From the NCBI RefSeq assembly GCF_001571085.1, contig NZ_BCTC01000005.1:62001-126000 (forward strand): a stretch of 64,000 nucleotides of DNA. The letters run 5' to 3'. The notes under the pieces were generated by a model. The model was not told where the DNA came from. It saw only the letters and a list, made by a program, of their open reading frames with translations, and did no database searches. Positions 49,005-58,793 of the stretch are shown here, one piece after another; positions within the stretch are counted from its first letter, which is position 1; each line of letters starts with the position of its first letter. The position numbers were made by a program, and so were the translations under genes. Source of the DNA: Azohydromonas lata NBRC 102462 (lineage in GTDB: Bacteria > Pseudomonadota > Gammaproteobacteria > Burkholderiales > Burkholderiaceae_C).

Positions 49005-50258
49005 TCAAGCCAGCGTGACGCGGGCGAACTTGCGCTTGCCCACCTGCAGGACGAAGGTGCCGGCGTCCAGCTTCAGGCCCTTGTCGCTCACGACGTTGCC
49101 GTCCACGCGCACGCCGCCCTGCTCGACCATGCGCATGGCCTCGCTGCCGGAGGCCACGAGGTTGGCCTGCTTGAGCAGCGCACCAATGCCCAGCGGGGCG
49201 CCGGAAAGGGTGACTTCCGGGACGTCGTCCGGAATACCGCCGCGCGCGCGGTTGTTGAAGTCGGCTTCGGCCGCCTCGGCCGCGGCGGCCGAATGGAAGC
49301 GCGTGGTGATCTCCTTGGCCAGCAGCACCTTGGCGTCCTTCGGATTGCGACCGCCCTCCACTTGCGCCTTGAGCGTCGCGATCTCCGCCTCGGAACGGAA
49401 GCTCAGCAACTGGAAATACTTCCACATCAGCGTGTCGCTGATGGACAGCAGCTTGGCGAACATGGCGTTGGCCGGCTCGCTGATGCCGATGTAGTTGCCC
49501 TTGCTCTTGGACATCTTCTCGACGCCGTCCAGGCCTTCGAGCAGCGGCATGGTCAGGATGCACTGGGGCTCCTGGCCGTACTCGGCCTGCAGCGCGCGGC
49601 CCACGAGCAGGTTGAACTTCTGGTCGGTGCCGCCGAGCTCCAGGTCGGATTTCAGCGCCACGGAGTCGTAGCCCTGCATCAGCGGATACAGGAACTCGTG
49701 CACGCTGATGGGCGTGCCGGCCTTGAAGCGCTCGGCGAAGTCGTTGCGCTCCATCATGCGCGCCACGGTGTAGCGGGCAGCCAGTTGGATCATGCCGCGC
49801 GCACCCAGCGCGTCGCACCACTCGGAGTTGTATCGAATCTCGGTGCGCGCCGGGTCCAGCACCAGGCTGGCCTGCTTGTAATAAGTCTGCGCGTTGGTCT
49901 CGATCTGCTCGCGCGTGAGCGGTGGGCGCGTGGTGTTCCGGCCGGACGGGTCGCCGATGGTCGAGGTGAAGTCGCCGATCAGGAAGATGACCTGGTGCCC
50001 CAGGTCCTGGAGCTGGCGCAACTTGTTCAGCACCACGGTGTGGCCGAGGTGGATGTCCGGCGCCGTCGGGTCCAGGCCCAGCTTGATGCGCAGCGGCACG
50101 CCTGTGGCCTGGGAGCGCGCCAACTTGGCCGTCCACTCGGGCTGGGGCAACAACTCCTCACACCCTCGCAGCGTCACGGCCAGCGCGGCGCGCACTTCTT
50201 CCGTCACCGGGTAAGTCGGGGTTGCCGGGGGCGTGGCAGGCGTCACGTTTTCTGACAT
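49005..50258 (-). CDS. tyrS: Tyrosine-tRNA ligase
   Basis: Class I aminoacyl-tRNA synthetase. 417 residues. HIGH-like HLGHT in [46 protein letters not shown] in [13 protein letters not shown]-terminal S4-like RNA-binding domain ([29 protein letters not shown]). It belongs to the TyrZ-type branch by its N-terminal layout. Divergent from the M23 peptidase gene. The 125 bp between it and the CDF gene hold nothing recognisable. Confidence 0.97.
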   Translation of the reverse strand: MSENVTPATPPATPTYPVTEEVRAALAVTLRGCEELLPQPEWTAKLARSQATGVPLRIKLGLDPTAPDIHLGHTVVLNKLRQLQDLGHQVIFLIGDFTSTIGDPSGRNTTRPPLTREQIETNAQTYYKQASLVLDPARTEIRYNSEWCDALGARGMIQLAARYTVARMMERNDFAERFKAGTPISVHEFLYPLMQGYDSVALKSDLELGGTDQKFNLLVGRALQAEYGQEPQCILTMPLLEGLDGVEKMSKSKGNYIGISEPANAMFAKLLSISDTLMWKYFQLLSFRSEAEIATLKAQVEGGRNPKDAKVLLAKEITTRFHSAAAAEAAEADFNNRARGGIPDDVPEVTLSGAPLGIGALLKQANLVASGSEAMRMVEQGGVRVDGNVVSDKGLKLDAGTFVLQVGKRKFARVTLA

Positions 50259-50309
50259 GGCACTATGAATTGCAAGATTTTTGAATGTAAGTGCCCGTCA
50301 CGCGGTGGT

Positions 50310-50471
50310 TATACTCCGCGCCGTTGCCTCAAGTCGGCAACTCTAGACGTACAACTTGCAGACGAAGTCGCAATTCTAGCGATTAGCTCTGTAGGTTTTC
50401 TCAGACACCTGCAGCCAGTCTCATTTCCGTGCTGCAAACTTAGCGGGCGCCTGCCCGGCATTGAAGTTCAG
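50310..50471 (+). promoter_or_regulatory. Promoter and long AT-richer leader of the M23 peptidase gene
   Basis: A -10-like TATACT (50310-50315) lies in the tyrS-M23 divergent region. A TTGAAT at 50281 is 23 bp before it, too far for a standard -35. The inferred 5' leader (about 150 nt) contains a hairpin GTTGCC (50323-50328)/GGCAAC (50336-50341). The whole 213-bp region has lower GC than the flanking genes. Confidence 0.4.
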
Positions 50472-51836
50472 ATGACGGAATGGCTCTCCCGCGCGGCCGA
50501 GGACGCGCACAAATTTGCTCAACGACACCCGCGTGCCATGGCCGCGGGCGTGCTCGTTTCGCTGGCGGGTTTCGCCGCGACGGCATTCGGTGTGGCCTCG
50601 CCCACCGCGCCGGGCACTGAAATTCCTCAACAGACCGTCAGCGAGGCCGTGCAGCCTCTGCCCGTGCACGAGCAGCTCGAAGCGCTGGCCGACCACCGCC
50701 TGGAGCTCTATCGCAGCACCGAGGGCCGCCGCAACGACACGGCCGACAGCCTGTTGACCCGCTTGGGCGTGAGCGACGCATCGGCGCGCAATTTCTTGCA
50801 CCGCAATCGTGACCTGCGCGACCTGCTGGACGCACGGGTGCCGCGCCTGTTCCGCGCCCTGGCCGACGAGAGCGGCCGTCTGTCGGAGCTGGTGGCACGC
50901 ATGCCCGCGCCGCGCAAGGAGCTGCTGGAGACGCACTTCACCCGCGTGGTGATGCGCCGCGACGACAAGGGTGGCTGGCGCGTGACGCGCGAGCTGGCCA
51001 AGCTGGAGTCGCAGGTGCGCATGGGCAGCGGCACGGTGAGCGGCTCGCTCTTCGCCGCCACCGACGACGCCGGGCTGCCGGACGCCATCGCCTCGCAGCT
51101 CTCCAAGATGTTCTCGGACGAGGTGGACTTCCACCGCGAGATCAAGAAGGGCGACACCTTCAGCGTCGTCTACGAGACGCTGACCGCCGACGGCGAGCCC
51201 ATCAACTGGAACGAGGGCGCGGGCCACCTGCTGGCGGCCGAGTACGTCAACGACGGCCAGACCTACCAGGGCATGTGGGTGCGCGATGCCAGCGGCCGCG
51301 GCGCCTACGTGGGCCTGGACGGCAAGCCCAAGCACCGCAGCTTCCTGGCCAGCCCCATGGAGTTCTCGCGCGTGACCTCGGGCTTTGCCATGCGCATGCA
51401 CCCCATCCTGCAGACCATGCGCGCCCACCAGGGCGTGGACTATGGCGCGCCCGTGGGCACGGCGGTGCGCACGGTGGGCGACGGCACGGTGAGCTACGCC
51501 GGCTGGCAGAACGGCTACGGCAACGTGGTGGAAATCCAGCACCCGGAGAACCGCAGCACGCTGTACGCGCACCTGAGCCGCATCGACGTGCGCAAGGGCG
51601 AGCATGTCACCCAGGGCGACCGCGTGGGCGCCGTGGGCGCCACGGGCTGGGCCACGGGCCCGCACCTGCACTTCGAATTCCGCATCAACGGCGTCTACCA
51701 GGACCCGCTGCAGGTGGCCAAGGCCACGCAGAGCAACATGCCGCCGGTGTCGCGCGCCGAGATGCAGCAACTCGCCAGCGCCGCGCGCACGCAGATCGCC
51801 GCCGCGCGCAGCGTGGGCGCCGTCAACGACGAGTGA
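50472..51836 (+). CDS. M23-family peptidoglycan endopeptidase
   Basis: Envelope zinc metallopeptidase, 454 residues. An N-terminal membrane anchor or signal-anchor (MAAGVLVSLAGFAATAFGVA, about 17-37) precedes an OapA/LysM-like middle region (EIKKGDTFSVVYETLTADGEPI). The LytM domain is complete: RMHPILQTMRAHQGVDYG carries the HxxxD zinc ligands and TGPHLHFEFR the HxH. A MepM-like D,D-endopeptidase is likely, since both ligand motifs are present. I start at ATG 50472; the longer upstream frame is unlike any signal. It overlaps anmK by 4 bp. Confidence 0.92.
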   Translation: MTEWLSRAAEDAHKFAQRHPRAMAAGVLVSLAGFAATAFGVASPTAPGTEIPQQTVSEAVQPLPVHEQLEALADHRLELYRSTEGRRNDTADSLLTRLGVSDASARNFLHRNRDLRDLLDARVPRLFRALADESGRLSELVARMPAPRKELLETHFTRVVMRRDDKGGWRVTRELAKLESQVRMGSGTVSGSLFAATDDAGLPDAIASQLSKMFSDEVDFHREIKKGDTFSVVYETLTADGEPINWNEGAGHLLAAEYVNDGQTYQGMWVRDASGRGAYVGLDGKPKHRSFLASPMEFSRVTSGFAMRMHPILQTMRAHQGVDYGAPVGTAVRTVGDGTVSYAGWQNGYGNVVEIQHPENRSTLYAHLSRIDVRKGEHVTQGDRVGAVGATGWATGPHLHFEFRINGVYQDPLQVAKATQSNMPPVSRAEMQQLASAARTQIAAARSVGAVNDE

Positions 51837-52984
51837 GCGATACCGCGTTGGGTGCCGCCGCGCCGGCGCTCTACATCGGCTTGATGTCCGGCACCTCGCT
51901 GGACGGAGTCGATGGCGTGCTGGTGGACTTCTCCGCCCAATCTTCGGGCGCCGCATTGTGCGTGCTGGCGCACACCCACAGCCCGCTGCCGCCCGCCATG
52001 CGCGCCGAGGCCCTGGCCCTCAACCGCAGCGGCGCGGATGAGCTGCACCGCTCGGCGCTGGCAGCCAACGCGCTGTCCGTGCTGGAAGCCGAGGTCGTGC
52101 GCACCTTGCTGGCGCAGGCCGACCTGTCTCCCGCCGCCGTGCGCGCCATAGGCGCCCACGGCCTGACGCTGCGCCACCAGCCGGGCCTGCATGACGGCCT
52201 GGGCTACACGCTGCAGATGCACAACGGCGCCCTGCTGGCCGAGCTCACCGGCCTGGACGTGGTCTGCGACTTCCGCACCCGCGACGTGGCTGCCGGCGGC
52301 CAGGGCGCGCCGCTGGTGTGCGCGTTCCACCAGGCGCTGTTCGCACAGCCCGGCGCCGACGTGGCCGTGCTCAATTTGGGCGGCCAGTCCAACGTCACGC
52401 TGTTGCGCAGCGGCGGCGGCATCCTGGGTTTCGACTGCGGCCCGGCCAATGCGCTGCTGGACGGCTGGTGCGAGCGCCACTTGGGCCATGCCTTCGACGA
52501 CGCCGGCCGTTGGGCCGCCGGCGGCCAGGCCGATGCCGCGCTGCTGGGCGCCCTGCTGAACGAACCCTTCTTCACCCGCCGCCCGCCCAAGAGCACGGGC
52601 CGCGACGATTTCAACCTCGCCTGGCTGGACGCCAAGCTGGCCGCCCTGCCCGCGTCCCTGGCGCCGCAGGACGTGCAGGCCACGCTCTCGGCCTTCGTCG
52701 CCCGCACCGTGGCGGACGCGCTGCGGCTGGACGCCCCGGCCACGCGCGAGCTGCTGGTGGCCGGCGGCGGCGCGTTCAACCTGGACCTGCTGCAGCGGCT
52801 GCGCGCCCTGCTGCCCGGCGTGGCCGTGCTCACGACCGGCGATCGCGGCCTGGACGTGAGTCACGTCGAGGCCACGGCCTTCGCCTGGCTGGCGCAGGCC
52901 CACGTGCAGCGCCTGGCCGGCAACCGGGTGGAAGTCACCGGTGCGCGCGGCCTGCGCGTGTTGGGCGCGCTGTACCCAGCCTGA
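51833..52984 (+). CDS. anmK: Anhydro-N-acetylmuramic acid kinase
   Basis: Phosphorylates and opens 1,6-anhydro-MurNAc during peptidoglycan recycling. 383 residues from GTG 51833, overlapping the M23 stop (GTGA). Signatures: YIGLMSGTSLDGVDGVLVDF at the N-terminus, HGLTLRHQP, LNLGGQSNVTLL, FDCGPANALLDGWC and the end region SHVEATAFAWLA. Coupling with a peptidoglycan endopeptidase links cell-wall cutting to recycling. Confidence 0.96.
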   Translation: MSDTALGAAAPALYIGLMSGTSLDGVDGVLVDFSAQSSGAALCVLAHTHSPLPPAMRAEALALNRSGADELHRSALAANALSVLEAEVVRTLLAQADLSPAAVRAIGAHGLTLRHQPGLHDGLGYTLQMHNGALLAELTGLDVVCDFRTRDVAAGGQGAPLVCAFHQALFAQPGADVAVLNLGGQSNVTLLRSGGGILGFDCGPANALLDGWCERHLGHAFDDAGRWAAGGQADAALLGALLNEPFFTRRPPKSTGRDDFNLAWLDAKLAALPASLAPQDVQATLSAFVARTVADALRLDAPATRELLVAGGGAFNLDLLQRLRALLPGVAVLTTGDRGLDVSHVEATAFAWLAQAHVQRLAGNRVEVTGARGLRVLGALYPA

Positions 52985-53032
52985 AGCCGGCGGCCCGCAT
53001 CATCGGGGCGGCCCGCGTTTCACGCACCCACG

Positions 53033-53056
53033 AAAAAGCCGCCCTTGCGCGGCTTT
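53033..53056 (-). terminator. Terminator of erpA (also partly bidirectional, facing anmK)
   Basis: AAAGCCGC (53035-53042) pairs with GCGGCTTT (53049-53056) around a 6-nt loop. On the minus strand it is followed by a run of five T, 25 nt after the erpA stop. On the plus strand only TTTG follows. Confidence 0.75.
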
Positions 53057-53080
53057 GTCTTGTGCGGAAGGCGGGACGCT

Positions 53081-53458
53081 TCAGGCCGAGAAGCTGGAGC
53101 CGCAGCCGCAGGTGGTGGTGGCGTTGGGGTTCTTGATGACGAACTGGGCGCCCTGGAGGTCTTCCTTGTAGTCGATCTCGGCGCCCATCAGGTATTGCAG
53201 GCTCATGGCGTCGATCAGCAGCGTGACGCCGTTCTTCTGCATCTGGGTGTCGTCCTCGTTGACCAGCTCGTCGAAGGTGAAGCCGTACTGGAAGCCTGAG
53301 CAGCCGCCGCCTTGGACGAACACGCGCAGCTTGAGGTCGGGGTTGCCTTCCTCGGCCACCAGGTCAGCCACCTTGGCCGCGGCACTGTCGGTGAAGACGA
53401 TGGGTGCGGGCATGCCGTCGGTGGTGAGATCGGTGCTTTGCTCGGCGACTGCGCTCAT
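53081..53458 (-). CDS. erpA: Iron-sulfur cluster insertion protein ErpA
   Basis: A-type carrier delivering Fe-S clusters to apo-proteins. 125 residues from ATG 53458, preceded by AGGAGA. The three cluster cysteines are present: [11 protein letters not shown] and the C-terminal CGCGSSF. The [28 protein letters not shown] and [28 protein letters not shown] segments match the family. In related genomes it lies next to rpsI/rplM, as here. Confidence 0.96.
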   Translation of the reverse strand: MSAVAEQSTDLTTDGMPAPIVFTDSAAAKVADLVAEEGNPDLKLRVFVQGGGCSGFQYGFTFDELVNEDDTQMQKNGVTLLIDAMSLQYLMGAEIDYKEDLQGAQFVIKNPNATTTCGCGSSFSA

Positions 53459-53593
53459 GCGGGACTCTCCTGGAAAATTTGAAACGGAACGCATGGGAAT
53501 TGTCCCCGATGCGCCCGGCCGGCCATGGCAACAGCGTCAATTCAACCGTGCCAAAAAAGGCCAAATCGGCGCCACGCGCAAACGTGCACGCCG

Positions 53594-53632
53594 CAAACAG
53601 CAAAGGCCGCCCGTGTGAACGGAAGCGGCCTT
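53594..53632 (-). terminator. Probable terminator of the rplM-rpsI operon
   Basis: On the minus strand a two-part stem (AAGGCCGC/GCGGCCTT, 53603-53632, with inner CCGT/ACGG) is followed by TTTGCTGTTT. A second small hairpin (GGCCTG/CAGGCC with AAAA loop, 53678-53693) sits nearer the rpsI stop and may protect the 3' end. Confidence 0.55.
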
Positions 53633-53716
53633 GGCGGGCGTGTACATCGCAGGGCACGCCGCCCTGGCGCCGCGTGCGGCCTGAAAACAGGCCCCGCGCG
53701 GCGGCTGGGTCCGCGA

Positions 53717-54109
53717 TCAGCGCTTGCTGAACTGCTTGCGACGGCGGGCGCCGTGCAGGCCGACCTTCTTACGCTCGACTTCACGCGCGTCACGCGTGAC
53801 GAAGCCGGCGCGGCTCAGCTCGGGCTTGAGCGTCGCGTCGTAGTCGATCAGGGCACGGGTGATGCCGTGGCGCACGGCGCCGGCCTGGCCGGATTCGCCA
53901 CCGCCTTCGACGTTGACCTTGATGTCAAACGCTTCGCCGTTGTTCGTCAGCATCAGGGGCTGCTTGACGATCATGATCGACGTCTGACGGCCGAAATACT
54001 GGTCGACGGGCTTGCCGTTGACCAGGATCTGGCCCGTGCCGCGCTTGATGAACACGCGGGCCACCGACGATTTGCGGCGGCCGGTGCCGTAGTTCCATTC
54101 TCCGATCAT
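53717..54109 (-). CDS. rpsI: 30S ribosomal protein S9
   Basis: 130 residues beginning [41 protein letters not shown]. The C-terminal [18 protein letters not shown] tail reaches the ribosomal P site. I use ATG 54109, with AAGGAG five nt before it; the GTG one codon upstream is too close to that site. It lies 9 bp after rplM. Confidence 0.98.
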   Translation of the reverse strand: MIGEWNYGTGRRKSSVARVFIKRGTGQILVNGKPVDQYFGRQTSIMIVKQPLMLTNNGEAFDIKVNVEGGGESGQAGAVRHGITRALIDYDATLKPELSRAGFVTRDAREVERKKVGLHGARRRKQFSKR

Positions 54110-54118
54110 CACCGCTCC

Positions 54119-54547
54119 TTAGATCTCGAGGACCTTGGGTTGCTGGGCGGTGTGCGGGTGCGAGGCACCACCGTACACCTTCAGCTTCTTGACCATGGCG
54201 TAACCCAGGGGACCCTTGGGCAGCATGCCCTTGACGGCCTTTTCCAGGGCGCGGCCAGGATGCTTGGCCTGCATGTCCTTGAACTTCGTGGCGTAGATGC
54301 CGCCAGGGAAGCCCGAGTGACGGTAGTACACCTTGTCGTTGGCCTTGTTGCCGGTCACGCGCAGCTTGTCTGCGTTGACGACGACGATGAAGTCACCGGT
54401 GTCCACGTGGGGCGTGTAGATGGCCTTGTGCTTGCCGCGCAGACGGAGTGCCACTTCGCTGGCGACACGTCCGAGCACCTTATCGGTGGCGTCAATCACA
54501 AACCACTCGTGCACGACTTCGGCCGGCTTGGCGCTGAAGGTCTTCAT
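54119..54547 (-). CDS. rplM: 50S ribosomal protein L13
   Basis: 142 residues from [41 protein letters not shown], with [12 protein letters not shown] and the [30 protein letters not shown] end. The reading frame is open far upstream, but this ATG matches the family exactly. The upstream ribosome-binding site is weak. It is the first gene of the rplM-rpsI operon. Confidence 0.98.
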   Translation of the reverse strand: MKTFSAKPAEVVHEWFVIDATDKVLGRVASEVALRLRGKHKAIYTPHVDTGDFIVVVNADKLRVTGNKANDKVYYRHSGFPGGIYATKFKDMQAKHPGRALEKAVKGMLPKGPLGYAMVKKLKVYGGASHPHTAQQPKVLEI

Positions 54548-54566
54548 GAGGGGGTCTTTCGGTTGG

Positions 54567-54594
54567 GGATCACCCAAAAAACGCTGGGCGATCC
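54567..54594 (-). promoter_or_regulatory. Stem-loop in the rplM leader
   Basis: GGATC (54567-54571) pairs with GATCC (54590-54594), then CCCA with TGGG across one A-C mismatch, with an A-rich loop. It lies about 20 nt before the rplM start in the inferred ~180-nt 5' leader. Position suggests a possible autoregulatory site for L13, but no match to a known leader was established. Confidence 0.35.
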
Positions 54595-54730
54595 GGTGAC
54601 GGCTGCTTGCGTTGCGCTCGGCCCCGGTGTCGCCGGTTGCCCGATCGACCTCAAAACTCATGCTCCACGCCGCTCGATGAGTAGCGGCAAAGCAGGCGCA
54701 ACTTCCCCGCCGTTGACAGGAAAGCCCGCG

Positions 54731-54736
54731 AGTATA
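54731..54736 (-). promoter_or_regulatory. -10 element for rplM-rpsI
   Basis: On the minus strand TATACT stands out in a GC-rich region (GCGCTATACTCGCG). No good -35 is seen at 16-18 bp. The 321-bp region between rplM and the divergent acetyltransferase gene (54548-54868) holds this element, the leader hairpin and, on the plus strand, TAATAT at 54826 as a weak candidate for the divergent gene. Confidence 0.45.
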
Positions 54737-54868
54737 GCGCGATCCTTGGCACCGTGGGGAATGTGCAAGCCTCACGCAAGCTGACACTCCCCGTAAGTTT
54801 GGGCAAGGGTTTTCCCGAGGATCGGCTAATATCGCGCCTTCTGTATCGGGGAAACCCGGAGTCATCGT

Positions 54869-55525
54869 ATGTCTGCCAGTCCGTCCCAGCCGATCCAACA
54901 CTCTGCCGGCGCCCTGCGCCCGGCCTGGGTGCCGATCCGCTCGCTGGCGGTGCGGCACCGGTCGCTGATCGTGGCGCACCTGCTGGCGCTCTCCGACAAC
55001 GACCGCTACCTGCGCTTCGGCTATGCCGCGTCGGACGAGCAGGTGCGCCGCTACGTGGACGGCATCGACTTCGGCCGCGACGAGGTGGTGGGCATCTTTG
55101 ACGAGGCGCTGGAGCTGGTGGCCATGGCGCACCTGGCCTACATCGCCGGCCACGACGGCGGCGCGCCCATGGCGGAGTTCGGCGTTTCGGTATCGACGCG
55201 CGCGCGGGGCCGCGGCTGGGGCAGCCGGCTGTTCGACCGCGCCGTGCTGCATGCGCGCAACTGGGGCGCCGAGATGATGATCATCCACGCCCTCACCGAG
55301 AACACGCCCATGCTGCGCATCGCGCGCAAGGCCGGCGCCCGCATCGAACGCGAAGGCGGCGAGGCCCAGGCCCTGCTGCGGCTGCCGGCGGAGGACGCCA
55401 AGTCGCGCATGGACGCCCTGGTGGCCCAGCAGGCCGGCGAGTTCGACTACCAGGTGAAGCTGCAGGCCCTTCGCGTGCAGCAGTGGTGGCGCATGATGCT
55501 GCCCCGCGCCTCGGCCACGAACTGA
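54869..55525 (+). CDS. GNAT-family N-acetyltransferase
   Basis: 218 residues. The acetyl-CoA pyrophosphate loop is [12 protein letters not shown] (111-122) after the strand AEFGVSVS; the following helix and strand ([30 protein letters not shown]) are typical GNAT. Residues 28-60 ([31 protein letters not shown]) form a conserved N-terminal motif seen in GNATs with protein-acetylation-like N-termini. Acceptor unknown. A terminator follows. Confidence 0.88.
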   Translation: MSASPSQPIQHSAGALRPAWVPIRSLAVRHRSLIVAHLLALSDNDRYLRFGYAASDEQVRRYVDGIDFGRDEVVGIFDEALELVAMAHLAYIAGHDGGAPMAEFGVSVSTRARGRGWGSRLFDRAVLHARNWGAEMMIIHALTENTPMLRIARKAGARIEREGGEAQALLRLPAEDAKSRMDALVAQQAGEFDYQVKLQALRVQQWWRMMLPRASATN

Positions 55526-55566
55526 GCGCCGGCGCCTGTCAGGCGCACGTTCGAACGCACCCCACT

Positions 55567-55592
55567 TGCCGGCGCCGCCGGCATTTCTTTTT
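55567..55592 (+). terminator. Terminator after the acetyltransferase gene
   Basis: TGCCGGC (55567-55573) pairs with GCCGGCA (55577-55583) with a 3-nt loop and is followed by TTTCTTTTT, 42 bp after the stop. Confidence 0.8.
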
Positions 55593-55665
55593 GCGCCGGC
55601 TCTCCCCGCTTTCCCGCTTGGCCCTGCCGGCTGGAGCCCCCCAGGGCGGGGGCTAGCATGTGCGC

Positions 55666-56688
55666 ATGCCTCATTACGCCGCACTGCGACCCGAATCCGT
55701 ACTTGACGCCGTGGCCGCCGCCGGCCTGGACCCCGACGGCCGGCTGCTGCAACTCAACTCCTACGAGAACCGCGTCTTCCAGGTCTTCTTGGAGGACGGC
55801 TCGGTGGTCGTGGCCAAGTTCTACCGCCCCCAGCGCTGGAGCGACGCGCAAATCCTGGAAGAGCACGCCTTCGCCCTGGCACTGGCCGCGGCCGACGTGC
55901 CGGTGGTGGCGCCCCTGGCGCTGGTGCCCCGCGACGAGGGCGCCATCACGCTGCAGGGCGAGCCGCCCACGCTGGCGCAGATCACGCTGGAGGGCGAGCC
56001 CTTTCGCTACAGCATCAGCCCGCGCCGCGCCGGCCGCGCCCCCGACCTGGAAGACCCCATGGTGCTGCAGTGGCTGGGCCGCTTCTTGGGCCGGCTGCAC
56101 GCCGTGGGCGCGGAGTCCGGCTTCAAGCACCGCCGCTCCCTGGACGTGGCCACCTTTGGCGAAGCCGCGCGCGAGCGCCTCCTAGCAGGCGACTTCATCC
56201 CGCCGGACCAGTTGCCCGCCTGGCGCAGCACCTGCGACGCGGCGCTGTCCGCCGTGCGCGAAGTCTTCGCCAGCGTGGGCGCCGTGCGCCGGCTGCGGCT
56301 GCATGGCGACTGCCACCCCGGCAACATCCTGTGGCGCGACGAAGGCCCGCACGTGGTGGACCTGGACGACGCCTGCACCGGCCCCGCGGTGCAGGACTTG
56401 TGGATGCTGCTCTCCGGCGAGCCCCAGGCCATGGCGGCGCAGATGCACCAGATCCTGCAGGGCTACCGACTCTTCATGCCCTTCGATGCGCGCGAGCTGG
56501 CGCTGATCGAGCCGCTGCGCACGCTGCGCATGATCCACCACAGCGCCTGGCTGGCCGAGCGCTGGAGCGACCCGGCCTTCCCCGCCGCCTTTCCCTTCTT
56601 CGGCACCGGGGCTTACTGGTCGCAGCAGACCTCGCAATTGCGCGAGCAACTGGCGGCCATGGCGGAGCCGCCGCTGCAGCTGTACTGA
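55666..56688 (+). CDS. srkA: Stress response serine/threonine kinase SrkA (YihE family)
   Basis: APH/ChoK-fold protein kinase that counters stress-induced cell death in E. coli. 340 residues from ATG 55666 ([40 protein letters not shown]). The Brenner catalytic motif is [11 protein letters not shown] and the metal-binding DLDDA follows. Phosphate-binding region: [28 protein letters not shown] 55660 is an in-frame alternative two codons upstream. Single-gene unit. Confidence 0.95.
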   Translation: MPHYAALRPESVLDAVAAAGLDPDGRLLQLNSYENRVFQVFLEDGSVVVAKFYRPQRWSDAQILEEHAFALALAAADVPVVAPLALVPRDEGAITLQGEPPTLAQITLEGEPFRYSISPRRAGRAPDLEDPMVLQWLGRFLGRLHAVGAESGFKHRRSLDVATFGEAARERLLAGDFIPPDQLPAWRSTCDAALSAVREVFASVGAVRRLRLHGDCHPGNILWRDEGPHVVDLDDACTGPAVQDLWMLLSGEPQAMAAQMHQILQGYRLFMPFDARELALIEPLRTLRMIHHSAWLAERWSDPAFPAAFPFFGTGAYWSQQTSQLREQLAAMAEPPLQLY

Positions 56689-56703
56689 GGCTGGCGAACA
56701 GCC

Positions 56704-56733
56704 TGTAGGAGGCCCGCCAGCGGGCCTCCTACA
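56704..56733. repeat. Perfect 30-bp REP-like palindrome
   Basis: TGTAGGAGGCCCGC (56704-56717) and its exact reverse complement (56720-56733) flank a CA dinucleotide, 16 bp after srkA. It has no T-tract. The TGTAGGAG core resembles REP palindromes of pseudomonads and other proteobacteria. It is the only copy in the window. It lies between convergent srkA and htpG. Confidence 0.65.
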
Positions 56734-56766
56734 AGGCTTGCGTCGGCCGTGATCAGGGGCACGTGC

Positions 56767-56794
56767 AAACAAAACGGGCCGCATGCGCGGCCCG
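56767..56794 (-). terminator. Terminator of htpG
   Basis: CGGGCCGC (56775-56782) pairs with GCGGCCCG (56787-56794). On the minus strand it is followed by TTTTGTTT, starting about 38 nt after the htpG stop. Confidence 0.8.
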
Positions 56795-56832
56795 CTTCTC
56801 AGGAACAGGACCGCTCAGGCGGCCCTGTCAAC

Positions 56833-58704
56833 TCACGCGCTCAGCAGCCGCGTCACGCGCTGCACGTGCTCGGCCGGGTTGTCGAGCTGGCCGCCTTCGG
56901 CCAGCCAGGCCTGGTCGAACAGCAGGTGCGCCAGATCCTCGAAGCGCGCCTCGTCGCTTTGCAGCTTCTTCACCAGCGCGTGCTCGGCGTTGACCTCCAG
57001 GATGGGCTGCGACTTCGGAGCCTGCTGGCCGGCCTGCTTGAGCAGCCGGGCCAGGTGCGCGCTCATGTCGCCCTCTTCCACCACGATGCACGCGGGCGAC
57101 TCCACCAGGCGCGTGGTCACGCGCACGTCCTTGGCGCGGTCCTTGAGCGTCTCCTTGAGCTTGTCCAGCACGGGCTTGAAGGTTTCAGCCGCCTCTTCGG
57201 CGTGCTTCTTCTCTTCCTCGCCCTGCAGCTTGCCCAGGTCCACCGCGCCCTTGGCCACGCTTTGCAGCGGCTTGCCGTCGAATTCGTACAGGTGCGAGAG
57301 CATCCACTCGTCCACCCGGTCCGACAGCAGCAGCACCTCGATGCCCTTCTTGCGGAAGATCTCCAGCTGCGGGCTGTTCTTGGCGGCGGCCAGCGTCTCG
57401 GCGGTGATGTAGTAAATGGCCTCCTGGCCTTCCTTCATGCGCGAGACGTAGTCGGCGAAGCTCACGTCCGTATCGGCATGCGTGGAGGCGAAGCGCAGCA
57501 GCTTGGCCAGGCGCTCCTGGTTGGCCTGGTCCTCGCCGACGCCTTCCTTGATCACGGCGCCGAACTGCTCCCAGAACTTGGCGTACTGCTCCTTCTGGTT
57601 CTCGGCCAGGTCTTCCAGCATGGACAGCACGCGCTTGGTCGAGCCCTCGCGGATGGCCTTCACGTCGCGGCTTTCCTGCAGCAGCTCGCGGCTGACGTTG
57701 AGCGGCAGGTCGGCCGAGTCGATCACGCCCTTGACGAAGCGCAGGTACACCGGCATCAGCGCCTCGGCGTCGTCCATGATGAACACGCGCTTGACGTAGA
57801 GCTTCACGCCGCCGCGCTTGTCGCGGTTCCACAGGTCGAACGGCGCCTTGCCCGGGATGTAGAGCAGCTGCGTGTACTCGGTGCGGCCCTCGACGCGGTT
57901 GTGCGTGTAGGCCAGCGGCGGCTCGCTGTCGTAGCTGAGCTGCTTGTAGAACTCCTTGTACTCGGCGTCGGTCACGTCGCTCTTGCTGCGCGCCCACAGC
58001 GCGGCGGCCTTGTTGACCGTCTCCCACTCGTCGGTGACGACCTGCGCGCTCTTCTCCGCGTCCCACACCTCCTTGCGCATGAGGATGGGCAGCGAGATGT
58101 GGTCGGAGTACTTGCCGACGATGGACTTCAGCCTCCAGGCCGAGAGGAACTCCTCCTCGCCCTCGCGCAGGTGCAGCGTCACGTCCGTGCCGCGGCCGGC
58201 CTTGGTGATGGTCTCCACCTCGAACTCGCCGGCCCCCTCGCTGGTCCAGCGCACGCCTTCCTCGGCGCTCAGCCCGGCGCGGCGCGATTCCACGGTGATG
58301 CGGTCCGCGACGATGAAGCCGGAATAAAAACCCACGCCGAACTGGCCGATGAGCGAGGCGTCCTTCTTCTGGTCGCCTTCCAGGCGGGCCATGAACTCGC
58401 GCGTGCCGCTCTTGGCGATGGTGCCCAGGTGGGCCGTGGCCTCCTCGGCGCTCATGCCGATGCCGTTGTCGCTGATGGTGATGGTGCGCGCCTCGGCGTC
58501 GAAGCTCAGCCGCACTTCCAGGTTGGGCTGGTCGCCGTACAGCGCGTTGTTGTTCAGCGCCTCGAAGCGCAGCTTGTCGCAGGCGTCAGAGGCGTTGGAA
58601 ACCAGCTCGCGGAGAAAGATCTCCTTGTTCGAGTACAGCGAGTGCGTGACGAGGTGCAGGATCTGCTTGACCTCGGCCTGGAACGAAAGCGTCTGTTTTT
58701 GCAT
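56833..58704 (-). CDS. htpG: Molecular chaperone HtpG (Hsp90)
   Basis: ATP-dependent dimeric chaperone of the cytoplasm. 623 residues from [50 protein letters not shown] ATPase motifs: [31 protein letters not shown]. The middle-domain catalytic Arg region ([20 protein letters not shown]) and the dimerisation domain are present. A Glu/Lys-rich insert ([20 protein letters not shown]) is normal. No sigma-32 promoter could be assigned with confidence in the short upstream gap. Confidence 0.98.
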   Translation of the reverse strand: MQKQTLSFQAEVKQILHLVTHSLYSNKEIFLRELVSNASDACDKLRFEALNNNALYGDQPNLEVRLSFDAEARTITISDNGIGMSAEEATAHLGTIAKSGTREFMARLEGDQKKDASLIGQFGVGFYSGFIVADRITVESRRAGLSAEEGVRWTSEGAGEFEVETITKAGRGTDVTLHLREGEEEFLSAWRLKSIVGKYSDHISLPILMRKEVWDAEKSAQVVTDEWETVNKAAALWARSKSDVTDAEYKEFYKQLSYDSEPPLAYTHNRVEGRTEYTQLLYIPGKAPFDLWNRDKRGGVKLYVKRVFIMDDAEALMPVYLRFVKGVIDSADLPLNVSRELLQESRDVKAIREGSTKRVLSMLEDLAENQKEQYAKFWEQFGAVIKEGVGEDQANQERLAKLLRFASTHADTDVSFADYVSRMKEGQEAIYYITAETLAAAKNSPQLEIFRKKGIEVLLLSDRVDEWMLSHLYEFDGKPLQSVAKGAVDLGKLQGEEEKKHAEEAAETFKPVLDKLKETLKDRAKDVRVTTRLVESPACIVVEEGDMSAHLARLLKQAGQQAPKSQPILEVNAEHALVKKLQSDEARFEDLAHLLFDQAWLAEGGQLDNPAEHVQRVTRLLSA

Positions 58705-58793
58705 GGTCTTGTGATGAGGGTCCACCCGCTCCAGCGCGGGGCGGCCCCTCAGATGGGGCCTTCCTCCCAAGCTTCAAGAGGGGCGCCCACAAA

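Noticed and set aside
53678-53693. GGCCTG-AAAA-CAGGCC hairpin as a separate terminator of rpsI
   Set aside because: It has no T-tract; treated as part of the rpsI 3' region, with the stronger candidate at 53594-53632.
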